From the NCBI RefSeq assembly GCF_019443505.1, contig NZ_CP080377.1:1116001-1180000 (forward strand): a DNA stretch of 64,000 nt. Reading direction: 5' to 3'. The stretch is from Janthinobacterium sp. PAMC25594. GTDB taxonomy: Bacteria; Pseudomonadota; Gammaproteobacteria; Burkholderiales; Burkholderiaceae_D. The notes below the pieces were generated by a model that ran no database searches, was not told where the DNA came from, and saw nothing but the letters and a program-made list of their open reading frames with translations. The position numbers were made by a program, and so were the translations under genes. Positions 24,520 to 32,234 of the stretch are shown here, piece by piece (within the stretch, counting starts at the first letter, position 1; the number at the start of each line of letters is the position of its first letter).

Positions 24520-24617
24520 GTAGGTCGGATTAGCGCGCAAGCGCGTAATCCGACGCCACCACTGGCCTCGCCAACAATGTTGTCGGATTACGCGGCTACG
24601 CCGCTAATCCGACCTAC
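24520..24617. repeat. REP/BIME-like palindromic element
   Basis: GTAGGTCGGATTAGC at the left and GCTAATCCGACCTAC at the right are perfect inverted repeats. Each arm carries a second palindromic unit (GCGCGCAAGCGCG; GCGGCTACGCCGC) and inner GTAATCCGAC / GTCGGATTAC segments. This CGGATTA-type unit is a widely found extragenic palindrome in proteobacteria. Confidence 0.8.
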
Positions 24618-24781
24618 GCAACCGGCAACGCCAGCAAGACGGCGCCCGGCAAGCCCAGCACGGTGCCCAGTATCGTCAGCAACATGACGTCGCGCCGCTC
24701 GCAGCGGCTGCGGTGCGAGCTCCAGGCGGCAAACAGCAGCGCGACGGCCACGCCGCTGAGCGAGATTCCCACTTCCGTCAT
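24614..24781 (-). CDS. Small membrane protein, 55 residues, unknown function
   Basis: Not recognised. The ORF reads MTEVGISLSGVAVALLFAAW, then a short hydrophilic patch rich in Arg and Cys (SHRSRCERRD), then a second hydrophobic stretch (LLTILGTVLGLPGAVLLAL). This gives two membrane segments in 55 residues. A GGGAGA six bases before the ATG supports translation. The stop codon lies inside the adjacent REP-like element. It is divergent from the efflux gene at 24926, so the two may share a regulatory region. Confidence 0.5.
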   Translation of the reverse strand: MTEVGISLSGVAVALLFAAWSSHRSRCERRDVMLLTILGTVLGLPGAVLLALPVA

Positions 24782-24843
24782 GTCAACTCTCCCGTCATTG
24801 TTGCTTCTTTCATCGCTCTCATCCTTTTCATTGATTGAACCAA

Positions 24844-24873
24844 CTACCTATCGGTAGGTAGCCAGTGTACAAT
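24844..24873 (+). promoter_or_regulatory. Palindromic operator and -10 of the efflux module
   Basis: CTACCTATCGGTAGGTAG (24844-24861) is an 18-bp near-perfect palindrome of the kind bound by TetR-family repressors. It covers the expected -35 position for a TACAAT -10 box at 24868-24873. The TetR-family gene at 26169 is the obvious candidate to bind it. Confidence 0.6.
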
Positions 24874-24925
24874 AAAAAAGACGGCAATGTCCATGCCGTG
24901 TTTTTTGACACATGAAGGAAGCGCA

Positions 24926-26143
24926 ATGCGGCAGCAAACCACTCTCCCCGCCGCCAGTCTTGGGCTGGCGGCTTCCCTGGCCCTGGTGGCCGTGCTCGGT
25001 CCGGCAGGCATCGACATGTATCTGGCCTCGATGCCCGCCATGGCGCGCGAACTGCACACCTCGTATGCGAACGTGCAGCTGAGCCTGACCGTCTTCCTGC
25101 TGGCCCTGGGCGCTGGGCAGCTGCTGTGTGGGCCGCTGACGGACATGCTGGGCCGGCGCCGTCCGCTGCTGGCCGGCATCGCCGTCTACATCGTCGCGGC
25201 CGTCTGGGCGTCGCAGGCGGAGCAATTGACCACCCTGCTGCTGGCGCGGACGCTGCAGGGCCTGGGCGCGGCGCTGACCCTGGTCGTGGTGATGAGCATG
25301 GTGCGCGACGTGGCCGATGGCGTCAAAGCGGCGCAGCTGTTCGCCCTGCTGATGACCATCGTGGGCCTGGCGCCCGTGCTGGCGCCCGCCGTGGGCGGCT
25401 TGCTCGACGCCCATTACGGCTGGCGCGCCGTGATGCTGGCCCTGGCCGCGCTGGGCGCCTTGACCCTGCTCAATAGCGCGCTGTTCCTACCGGAAACTTT
25501 ACCCATCGCCAAGCGGGTCTCGCCGCGCGGCCTGCACCGCACGTATGCGCGCATCGCGCTGGACCGCGCCTTTTTGCTGCCCGCGCTGGCCCTGTCGGCC
25601 ACTTTCTTTTTCCTGTTTGCGTATATCGGCGGTGCGTCACTGGTCTACCAGCGCGATTTCGGCTTGTCCGCCGGCAATTTCGGCCTGGTGTTCGGCGCCA
25701 CGGGCGTGGCCGTGCTGCTGGGCGCGATGGCCAGCGGCCGCCTGGTGGCAAGGCACGGCGTGGCGCGCCTCTGCCTGGCGGGCAGCGCCGCCATGCTGGG
25801 CGGCGCCGTGCTGGCCCTGCTGGGTGCCTGGGCGGGCTTCGGCATCACCGCCGTCGTGCCCGGCATGTTCGTGTCCCTGTTTGGCCTGGGCATCGCGGAA
25901 GCGGCGCTGATGGCCATGGCCATGGGTTCGCAACAGCGTGCGCTCGGTTCCACGGCGGCATTGCTGGGTGCCATACAGATGACCTTGTCGTCGCTGGCCA
26001 CACCGCTGGCGGCCAGCCTGTCCGAATGGGGGCCGCTGCCCTGGCTGCTGTTCTTGACGGTGGCCGGCCTGCTGGTATCATGGCTGACCCTGGCCACTGC
26101 GCGCATCCATCCGGCACGCGCCACCGGCCTGGGGGCGCACTGA
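24926..26143 (+). CDS. Multidrug efflux transporter, Bcr/CflA family (MFS)
   Basis: A 405-residue major facilitator with twelve predicted membrane segments, expected to export drugs in exchange for protons. GPAGIDMYLASMPAM in helix 1 and the loop GPLTDMLGRRRPLL (motif A) are typical of the Bcr/CflA branch. The ATG at 24926 was chosen for its AAGGAAGCG site; an in-frame ATG 39 bases earlier lacks one. A palindromic operator precedes it and a TetR-type regulator follows 25 bases after the stop. Substrate not predictable. Confidence 0.88.
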   Translation: MRQQTTLPAASLGLAASLALVAVLGPAGIDMYLASMPAMARELHTSYANVQLSLTVFLLALGAGQLLCGPLTDMLGRRRPLLAGIAVYIVAAVWASQAEQLTTLLLARTLQGLGAALTLVVVMSMVRDVADGVKAAQLFALLMTIVGLAPVLAPAVGGLLDAHYGWRAVMLALAALGALTLLNSALFLPETLPIAKRVSPRGLHRTYARIALDRAFLLPALALSATFFFLFAYIGGASLVYQRDFGLSAGNFGLVFGATGVAVLLGAMASGRLVARHGVARLCLAGSAAMLGGAVLALLGAWAGFGITAVVPGMFVSLFGLGIAEAALMAMAMGSQQRALGSTAALLGAIQMTLSSLATPLAASLSEWGPLPWLLFLTVAGLLVSWLTLATARIHPARATGLGAH

Positions 26144-26168
26144 CGCTTCACCCAACTACTACCCTCAT

Positions 26169-26777
26169 ATGAAGAAACGCTCGGCTTCGGCCGATAACAT
26201 CTGTGCCGTTGCAGTCGTGCACTTTTCCGAACACGGCTACGACGCCTCGTCCCTCAGCGATATCGCCGAGCAGGCGGGCATGCGCAAGGCCTCGCTGTAT
26301 TCCCACTTCGCCGGCAAGGATGCCCTGTTTCTCGACGTGTTTGCCGACGCGCTGGCCGAAGAGCAAGCCTTCATGGACGCCTGCTTCGCCGACGAGGCGG
26401 CGCTGGCGGCACCGGGCGGCCAGCTGGCCGGCGCCCTGTATTGCGACCGCATGGCGCAGCGCTATGCGGACTCGGCCCATTTGCGCTTCCTGCTGCGCAC
26501 GGCGTATCTGCCGCCCGCCACCCTGCGCATCGAAGTTGGCACGGGCTATGAAGCCTTGCTGGCGCAATTGCAGCGGCACTACGTGGCCAGCCTCGGTCGC
26601 CTGGCGCCAGCGTTGCCGGCCGCGCGCATCGACCTGTATGCGCAAGCCTACCTGGGCATCGTCGACAGCCTGCATGTGGAGCTGATCTATGCAGGCGGCG
26701 CCGCGCTGCAGCAGCGCCATGCGGCGCTATGGCACATCCTGTCCGATTCGCTGGCGATGGCGGCGCAACCGGCCTGA
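26169..26777 (+). CDS. TetR-family transcriptional regulator
   Basis: A 202-residue one-component regulator. The N-terminal helix-turn-helix (about residues 10-56) reads HFSEHGYDASSLSDIAEQAG and MRKASLYSHFAGKDALF, a clear TetR pattern. The C-terminal part is a helical ligand domain. Adjacent to and co-oriented with the efflux gene, it probably represses that gene and itself through the palindrome at 24844. No ribosome site is clear at the ATG. Confidence 0.88.
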   Translation: MKKRSASADNICAVAVVHFSEHGYDASSLSDIAEQAGMRKASLYSHFAGKDALFLDVFADALAEEQAFMDACFADEAALAAPGGQLAGALYCDRMAQRYADSAHLRFLLRTAYLPPATLRIEVGTGYEALLAQLQRHYVASLGRLAPALPAARIDLYAQAYLGIVDSLHVELIYAGGAALQQRHAALWHILSDSLAMAAQPA

Positions 26778-26962
26778 TGCGGTATAGCTTACTGCCACAC
26801 GGCGAACCGACAAACCTGCCTGACACTAGCCGCTATCGGCTCTTCGAAAGCACCGCTTTATCGCCTTCAAATGTGGTACGGCTTGCTGCCGGATTTTTCG
26901 CCTGTGAAGTTCCGCTTGCACCCCATAGCGGACTTTGCAATATCAAAATGATCGCCTGAACA

Positions 26963-27691
26963 TTATTCGAGCTTTGAGTCTCGGTCGCAAGCGTATTTAG
27001 GGTGCTGCGCTGGAGCGAGGAAAGTATCGATGGCGGATACAATTTTGGCCTTCAATTGTTCACTGCCAGCATCTTGCATATCCTTGTGGCGCGAGCCTTT
27101 GATGTGGACCACGCATGTACCGTAGTGACCGCGCTCTTCCTCATTCGGCAACACACCGCGGTCGGCAGTGGTGTCACTGGCACGAATTGTCAGGACGTGG
27201 ATACCAGCTGAGCGGGGCAACGCGACCCGACGGCTGTCGAGGCTGATAATGCTGGATACGCGGCTCCGGTTGTCAGCGGCAAACTGAGCCGAACTGTCGC
27301 CACCAAGCGAGTGCCCGACGAGAAGCAAGTGTCGCCAATCGAACTGAGGATAGCGTACTGCGGTCCCGTCGATCACGGTGGAGATCGACCGTGAAGCTAC
27401 GCGGGCCATCGCCTGTAGTTGCTTCTTAATCGGCGCGTCCCGATTTAACTCTATGCCGCCAGAACTATCTTGCAACGCGACAACCAAGTAACCCATTCGG
27501 TTGAGATTTTGTGTAACGAATGAGTAGTCTGAACCGGAAAGCCCATATCCTGGGCTAAGGATTGCAACTGGACATGGTTGCGCACGAGTGCACGCTTGCA
27601 CATCAGGTGGAACGTGAATATTCACTGGTACGGCAGCAAAGGCCATCGGTGTGCAAAACATCAGGGGAATTAAGGTGACGAGACGGCGCAT
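26963..27691 (-). CDS. Secreted alpha/beta hydrolase
   Basis: A 242-residue protein with a signal peptide (RRLVTLIPLMFCTPMAFA, cleavage after about residue 20) and an alpha/beta hydrolase body. The pieces are an oxyanion region ILSPGYGLSGSDYSF, the nucleophile elbow GHSLGGDSS near residue 126, an acid in RASDTTAD and a His in KGSRHKDM. The closest general family is the dienelactone-hydrolase/PET-hydrolase-like group; the substrate is unknown. Base composition is visibly less GC-rich than the flanks, which suggests recent acquisition. Confidence 0.7.
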   Translation of the reverse strand: MRRLVTLIPLMFCTPMAFAAVPVNIHVPPDVQACTRAQPCPVAILSPGYGLSGSDYSFVTQNLNRMGYLVVALQDSSGGIELNRDAPIKKQLQAMARVASRSISTVIDGTAVRYPQFDWRHLLLVGHSLGGDSSAQFAADNRSRVSSIISLDSRRVALPRSAGIHVLTIRASDTTADRGVLPNEEERGHYGTCVVHIKGSRHKDMQDAGSEQLKAKIVSAIDTFLAPAQHPKYACDRDSKLE

Positions 27692-27817
27692 TGAATCCTT
27701 TCTTGCTACGGTTGGAGGCTGCTGAATCTGGGCTTACTGATGATTATCTCTGAAGTCGAACAACGAACAATGCGATGTCACGACTACATGACGAGTTAAG
27801 GCGTAGCCTCGCAATAG

Positions 27818-27850
27818 GTCTGCTTTTGGCCGGTTGCTGTCGTCGGCAAG
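27818..27850. repeat. Short dispersed repeat, copy 1
   Basis: A 33-base unit containing GGCCGGTTGC, 28 of 33 identical to the copy at 28239-28271 and in the same orientation. It lies between the secreted hydrolase and the small membrane protein. Confidence 0.5.
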
Positions 27851-27902
27851 TTCCACTCTAAAGCTGATGTTGCTGAGTGCCAATACCGACGCGCGAAGCC
27901 AG

Positions 27903-28211
27903 TCAATGTTTAGAATCTTGTTGCTGTTGCAGGAGCGTAATGGCGGCATCCAGTCGGCGACGTGTAGTCCACAAGTCCATCATATTCGCGACCGAACAGC
28001 TAACGCCTAGGATGAGCAATACGCTGACCCACATCGGAGCATCAAACTGATCGATACCTTGCAGATACACCCCTAGTCCAACAATCAGCATTGTCACAAG
28101 AAATGTTGGCACTGATGAGGATGGGCGGTTCAGCACCGCTTTGGCATGCGCCTTGTGTTTTTCGCTGGCCAGAATTGCGTGAGCAATTTCGTCTTGTATG
28201 GGAGTAGGCAT
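27903..28211 (-). CDS. Small membrane protein, unknown function
   Basis: Not recognised. From the ATG at 28211 the 102 residues start with a charged helix (TPIQDEIAHAILASEKHKAH). Two hydrophobic segments follow (FLVTMLIVGLGVYLQGI and WVSVLLILGVSCSVANMM), then a coiled tail rich in Gln. The longer reading to 28304 runs through the short repeat and is less likely. It lies in the lower-GC patch. Confidence 0.45.
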   Translation of the reverse strand: MPTPIQDEIAHAILASEKHKAHAKAVLNRPSSSVPTFLVTMLIVGLGVYLQGIDQFDAPMWVSVLLILGVSCSVANMMDLWTTRRRLDAAITLLQQQQDSKH

Positions 28212-28238
28212 GATTGGATAAAATTTAATGGTGTATAT

Positions 28239-28271
28239 GACTGCTTCTGGCCGGTTGCCGTCGTCAGCAGG
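28239..28271. repeat. Short dispersed repeat, copy 2
   Basis: Second copy of the 33-base unit at 27818-27850, just upstream of the small membrane protein gene. Confidence 0.5.
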
Positions 28272-28429
28272 TTTCGCCGCGAAGAGGTTATTGAGGTCGC
28301 TCAATGATAAAGCTCATTTAATGGCCGGCATTAGGAAAAAAAAGTAGGTATCCAGCGATGTCAGGCCCGCCTCCAGCACTTTTTTCTTTTGGATGGAGGC
28401 GCCCTTCGTTTACTGCTACCTCTTCAAAG

Positions 28430-28999
28430 TCAAACGGACTGATTCCTTCCAGACAGGCCACATTGATCCCTAATGGCCAACTGCCTGGAGGTCGGAGGCC
28501 TCCCGAAATTATTGCCGCTCGACTTTTCAATACAAGGGGCCGAGAGACGTCGGTCGCTGCCAATAGTGCTCGCCGTAAAACAGTCATCGTCCGGTGTCCA
28601 TACGTACTGAGCAGCAACATCGTGGAAGCTGGCAGGGAATGAGAGGTTTTTGGCGAGGTGCACCAGTAGAAAGCCAGCCAGCGGAACGACGACAAGCAGC
28701 ACAACAACGCCAAGGCAACCTGATCTCGATCCAGATCTGGAACCTGCAGCAGAAGCGCTACGCTCACGCTCTCGTGGCGTCCTGGCATGCACCCATTTGA
28801 TATGGCAGGACTGGCAAAAGAATGTGGTTTTGTTGTTGCGCCAGGCTTCAATGGTTCGATCGGTATGGCGTGCAAGCGTGCCGCAACGGGCACAGTCGAA
28901 ATGTGTTTCTTTGGGCATTTTTTTTGAAAAGTGCTTGCCTGCAAGGAACATGACAACAAGTCCCGCTATGACTGCCCCAACGATGAATTCCATAGACAT
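28430..28999 (-). CDS. Membrane protein with zinc ribbon, unknown function
   Basis: Not recognised. The first 130 residues look real: an N-terminal membrane helix (VGAVIAGLVVMFLAG), a zinc-ribbon-like pair of CxxC knuckles (FDCARCGT near residue 35; FFCQSCH near 61), a Ser/Arg-rich linker and a second membrane helix (LGVVVLLVVVPLAGFLL). The last 50 residues are low in pattern, so the true C-terminus may be elsewhere or the gene may be frame-shifted. It lies in the lower-GC patch. Confidence 0.45.
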   Translation of the reverse strand: MSMEFIVGAVIAGLVVMFLAGKHFSKKMPKETHFDCARCGTLARHTDRTIEAWRNNKTTFFCQSCHIKWVHARTPRERERSASAAGSRSGSRSGCLGVVVLLVVVPLAGFLLVHLAKNLSFPASFHDVAAQYVWTPDDDCFTASTIGSDRRLSAPCIEKSSGNNFGRPPTSRQLAIRDQCGLSGRNQSV

Positions 29000-29182
29000 G
29001 TGTTTTTCTGTATTGGCATCGTGTTCACCATGGCTATTTCCAGCCCATCAGCGTACCCGAGCATAACGGATTGCCAAGCAGAAAGAATCACACATTGTCA
29101 CAGCAACGCGAATGGCCGTGGCATCGGACGTTCGTATTCGTCCACACCCACATTACACTTTGGAAACCTAAGATTTCTTCAG

Positions 29183-29211
29183 TTGACATCCTCGCGGCAC
29201 GTGCATAAGAT
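29183..29211 (+). promoter_or_regulatory. Sigma70 promoter of the mgtA leader
   Basis: TTGACA (29183-29188), a 17-base spacer and TAAGAT (29206-29211). It predicts a transcript start near 29218, about 296 bases before the ATPase ATG, so there is a long 5' leader. Confidence 0.75.
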
Positions 29212-29240
29212 GCCCCCATTATTCATTTACGGAGTCCCAC

Positions 29241-29300
29241 GTGGGTACTTGTTCTAGTGACAGTAGCCGATCTTGTATCGGTGATTGCCTCGGCAGCTAA
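29241..29300 (+). CDS. Putative 19-residue leader peptide upstream of mgtA
   Basis: A GTG-initiated ORF with a GGAG six bases ahead, 23 bases after the predicted transcript start. It encodes MGTCSSDSSRSCIGDCLGS, with three cysteines and many Ser/Asp residues. CCGAT-CTTGT-ATCGG inside it can form a hairpin. It does not resemble the enteric MgtL peptide. Whether it is translated or regulates the ATPase is an inference from position. Confidence 0.4.
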   Translation: MGTCSSDSSRSCIGDCLGS

Positions 29301-29513
29301 ACAGCAAGCAACGCGGAACTTCCTTCCTCCGTGCCTTGCTGAGCAAGGTGCGGTGTCTCTCGCGGCCAGTCTGGCCGCGCGCCTCTCCCCCCTCTTTCCG
29401 ATCGCGACCGGCTACTGACCCGGATTGCCCGCCAGCACTATTGTGTTTTGGCGGCACGCAAGTCTTGCCTGCGGCTGCGCCGCCCGTCAACACCTCGTCG
29501 TGAAAGGAAGAGC
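29301..29513 (+). promoter_or_regulatory. Structured leader between the small ORF and mgtA
   Basis: No convincing gene. Several hairpins are visible: CCTTGC-TGA-GCAAGG (29334-29348); CGCGGCCA-GTC-TGGCCGCG (29361-29379), followed by a C/T-rich run; CCGCCA...TGGCGG (about 29429-29454); and GCGGC-TGC-GCCGC shortly before the start. The second followed by CTCTCCCCCCTCTTT could act as an attenuator. Confidence 0.45.
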
Positions 29514-32198
29514 ATGAATCTCTTCACCCGTTTGTTCGAATCGTTCCTGCGCAAGCGCCATACGGCCGGCCATTTCCGCCGCCGCGCCATGCCGCTGGAA
29601 AACAGCACGGCCCGCCCCGTGCCCGACCATCTGGCGCGCCAGCTGCTGGCGGCCGCCCACGAAGACCTGGACAGCGCCCTGAACCGCCTGCATACGCGCC
29701 TGGAAGGCTTGCGCGATGCCGAGGCGCAAGTCATCGGCGCACAAACGGGGCCGAATGAAGTCGAGCATGAAAAGCCGCTGGCCTGGTACCAGCACCTGTG
29801 GCTGTGCTACAAGAATCCGTTCAACCTGCTGCTCACCGTGCTGGCGATTGTTTCCTACCTGACGGAAGACCCGAAGGCCACCATCGTCATCGGCACCATG
29901 GTGATTCTGTCGACCCTGCTGCGCTTCGTGCAGGAAGGCCGCTCGAACCGGGCCGCCGAGCGCCTGAAAGCCATGGTCAGCAATACCGCCACCGTGCTGC
30001 GCAATGGCCAGCAGATCGAGCTGCCCATCCGTCAGCTGGTGCAGGGCGACATCATCGTGCTGTCGGCCGGCGACATGATCCCCGCCGACTGCCGTTTGCT
30101 GTCCGCGAAAGACCTGTTCGTCAGTCAGGCCGCCATGACGGGCGAATCCTTGCCCGTGGAAAAGATGGCCGAGCTGGCCGATGCCCATGGCAAAGACCCG
30201 ATGGAGCTGGCCAACCTGCTGTTCATGGGCACGAATGTGATCTCGGGCGCCGCCACGGCGCTGGTCTTGGCCACCGGAAACCGCACCTATTTTGGCACCA
30301 TCGCCACGCGCGTGACGGCCACCGAGCGCACGCCGACGGCGTTTGAAGCGGGCGTGAACAGCGTCAGCTGGCTCTTGATCCGCTTCGCCCTCGTGATGGC
30401 GCCGCTGGTGTTCCTGATCAACGGCTGGACCAAGGGCGACTGGATGGAAGCATTCCTGTTTGCCCTGTCCGTGGCCGTGGGCCTGACGCCGGAAATGCTG
30501 CCCATGATCGTCACCAGCACCCTGGCCAAGGGCGCCGTGAAACTGTCGAAAAAGAAAGTTGTCGTGAAGCGCCTGGACGCGATCCAGAACTTCGGCGCCA
30601 TGGACGTACTGTGCACAGATAAAACAGGCACCTTGACGCAGGACAAGATCGTGCTGGAACGCCACACGGACGTGTTCGGCCAGCCCTCCGATGAAGTGCT
30701 GCAATTTGCCTACCTGAACAGCCACTATCAGACGGGCCTGAAAAACCTGCTGGACCGCGCCGTGCTCGACCATGTGGAATTGCAGACGGAAATGCAACTG
30801 GCGCGCGATTACGTGAAAGTCGATGAAATCCCCTTCGATTTCGTGCGCCGCCGCATGTCCGTCGTCGTTTCCGAAAAGAATGACCACCATGAGCTGATCT
30901 GCAAGGGCGCCGTCGAGGAAATCCTCGCCACCTGCAGCCATCTGCGCCTCAATGGCGTCGACGTGCCGCTCGACGCCGCCCTGCTGGCGAAAGTACTGGA
31001 AACCACGCATGGCCTGAACGCGGAAGGTTTACGCGTGGTGGCAGTGGCCGTCAAGGAAGTGCCACCGCATAAAACCGTGTACGGCGTGGCCGATGAAACG
31101 GCGCTGACCCTGATCGGCTATGTGGCCTTCCTCGATCCGCCGAAGGAATCGACGGCGCCCGCCCTGCGCGCGCTGGCGGAACACGGCGTCACCGTGAAAG
31201 TATTGACGGGGGACAACCACCTGGTGACGGCGAAGATTTGCCGCGAAGTGGGCCTGGCCGTGCATGGCGTGCTGCAAGGCCCGCAACTGGACGAGATGGA
31301 CGACGCCACCCTGGCCCGCGCGGCTGAAGAGAATACCGTGTTTGCCAAGCTCAGCCCGCTGCACAAGGAGCGCCTGGTGCGCGCCCTGCGCGGCAATGGC
31401 CATATCGTCGGCTTCATGGGCGACGGCATCAACGACGCGCCCGCCCTGCGCGCGGCCGACATCGGCATTTCCGTCGATTCGGCCGTCGATATCGCAAAGG
31501 AAGCGGCCGACATCATCTTGCTGGAAAAGAGCCTGATGGTGCTGGAAGAAGGCGTGCTGGAAGGCCGGCGCACCTTCAGCAACATGCTCAAATATATCCG
31601 CATGACGGCCAGCTCGAACTTCGGCAATGTGTTTTCCGTGCTGGTGGCCAGCGCCTTTTTGCCGTTCTTGCCCATGCTGCCGCTGCACTTGCTGGTGCAA
31701 AACCTGCTGTATGACGTGTCGCAGATCGCCATTCCCTTCGACAACGTCGACGCTGAACTGATCCAGAAGCCCCTGAGCTGGAACCCGCGCGACATCGGTC
31801 GCTTCATGGTGTTCTTCGGCCCCATCAGCTCGATCTTCGACATCAGCACCTTTATCTTGATGTGGCATGTGTTTGGCGCGAATACGCCAGAACAGCAGAC
31901 CCTGTTCCAGTCCGGCTGGTTCGTCGTGGGCTTGCTGACGCAAACCCTGATCGTGCACCTGATCCGCACGCCCAAGCTGCCCTTCATCGACAGCATCGCG
32001 TCCGTGCCCCTGCTGGTGGCCACCACCGCCATCATGGCCGTGGGCGTGTTCTTGCCGATGGGACCGCTGGCGACCTACTTCAAGCTGCAAGCCTTGCCAC
32101 TGGGCTATTTCCCCTGGCTGCTGGGCATCCTCGTCTGCTACACCGTGCTGACGACGTTCATGAAACGCGTGTATCTGCGCAAATTCGGCTGGCAATAG
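29514..32198 (+). CDS. mgtA: Magnesium-translocating P-type ATPase (MgtA/MgtB type)
   Basis: Inner-membrane type IIIB P-type ATPase that brings Mg2+ into the cell when it is scarce. The 894-residue product has all catalytic parts: the actuator motif MTGESLPVEK, the phosphorylation site DKTGTLTQD with D369, the nucleotide domain (KGAVEEIL), and the hinge GDGINDAPALRAADIGIS. About ten membrane segments include the C-terminal cation-site region (FPFL and NLLYDVSQIAIPFDNVD). The ATG at 29514 has an AAAGGAAG site. A long structured leader precedes it. Confidence 0.93.
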   Translation: MNLFTRLFESFLRKRHTAGHFRRRAMPLENSTARPVPDHLARQLLAAAHEDLDSALNRLHTRLEGLRDAEAQVIGAQTGPNEVEHEKPLAWYQHLWLCYKNPFNLLLTVLAIVSYLTEDPKATIVIGTMVILSTLLRFVQEGRSNRAAERLKAMVSNTATVLRNGQQIELPIRQLVQGDIIVLSAGDMIPADCRLLSAKDLFVSQAAMTGESLPVEKMAELADAHGKDPMELANLLFMGTNVISGAATALVLATGNRTYFGTIATRVTATERTPTAFEAGVNSVSWLLIRFALVMAPLVFLINGWTKGDWMEAFLFALSVAVGLTPEMLPMIVTSTLAKGAVKLSKKKVVVKRLDAIQNFGAMDVLCTDKTGTLTQDKIVLERHTDVFGQPSDEVLQFAYLNSHYQTGLKNLLDRAVLDHVELQTEMQLARDYVKVDEIPFDFVRRRMSVVVSEKNDHHELICKGAVEEILATCSHLRLNGVDVPLDAALLAKVLETTHGLNAEGLRVVAVAVKEVPPHKTVYGVADETALTLIGYVAFLDPPKESTAPALRALAEHGVTVKVLTGDNHLVTAKICREVGLAVHGVLQGPQLDEMDDATLARAAEENTVFAKLSPLHKERLVRALRGNGHIVGFMGDGINDAPALRAADIGISVDSAVDIAKEAADIILLEKSLMVLEEGVLEGRRTFSNMLKYIRMTASSNFGNVFSVLVASAFLPFLPMLPLHLLVQNLLYDVSQIAIPFDNVDAELIQKPLSWNPRDIGRFMVFFGPISSIFDISTFILMWHVFGANTPEQQTLFQSGWFVVGLLTQTLIVHLIRTPKLPFIDSIASVPLLVATTAIMAVGVFLPMGPLATYFKLQALPLGYFPWLLGILVCYTVLTTFMKRVYLRKFGWQ

Positions 32199-32234
32199 TA
32201 TGATGAGCCGCTCTTTCCCCTACAAAAGGCACGC

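Noticed and set aside
26833-27042. A 69-codon minus-strand ORF after the TetR gene
   Set aside because: No ribosome site and no protein-like pattern; it overlaps the end of the secreted hydrolase gene.
27734-27949. A 71-codon minus-strand ORF through the short repeat
   Set aside because: It overlaps the small membrane protein gene and reads through the repeat; no ribosome site.
28318-28530. A possible C-terminal remnant (GINVACLEGISPFDFEEVAV) resembling small Cys-rich GFA-type proteins
   Set aside because: Only a short stretch looks protein-like, the rest of the frame has no match, and it overlaps the end of another ORF; too weak to annotate.
29210-29257. A 15-codon Pro-containing ORF (MPPLFIYGVPRGYLF) at the mgtA leader, reminiscent of MgtL
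   Set aside because: Its ATG overlaps the -10 box, so the predicted transcript would not contain its start.
29285-29503. A 72-codon Pro/Arg/Ser-rich frame in the mgtA leader
   Set aside because: It starts with TTG without a ribosome site and overlaps the hairpins; composition looks like translated structured RNA.
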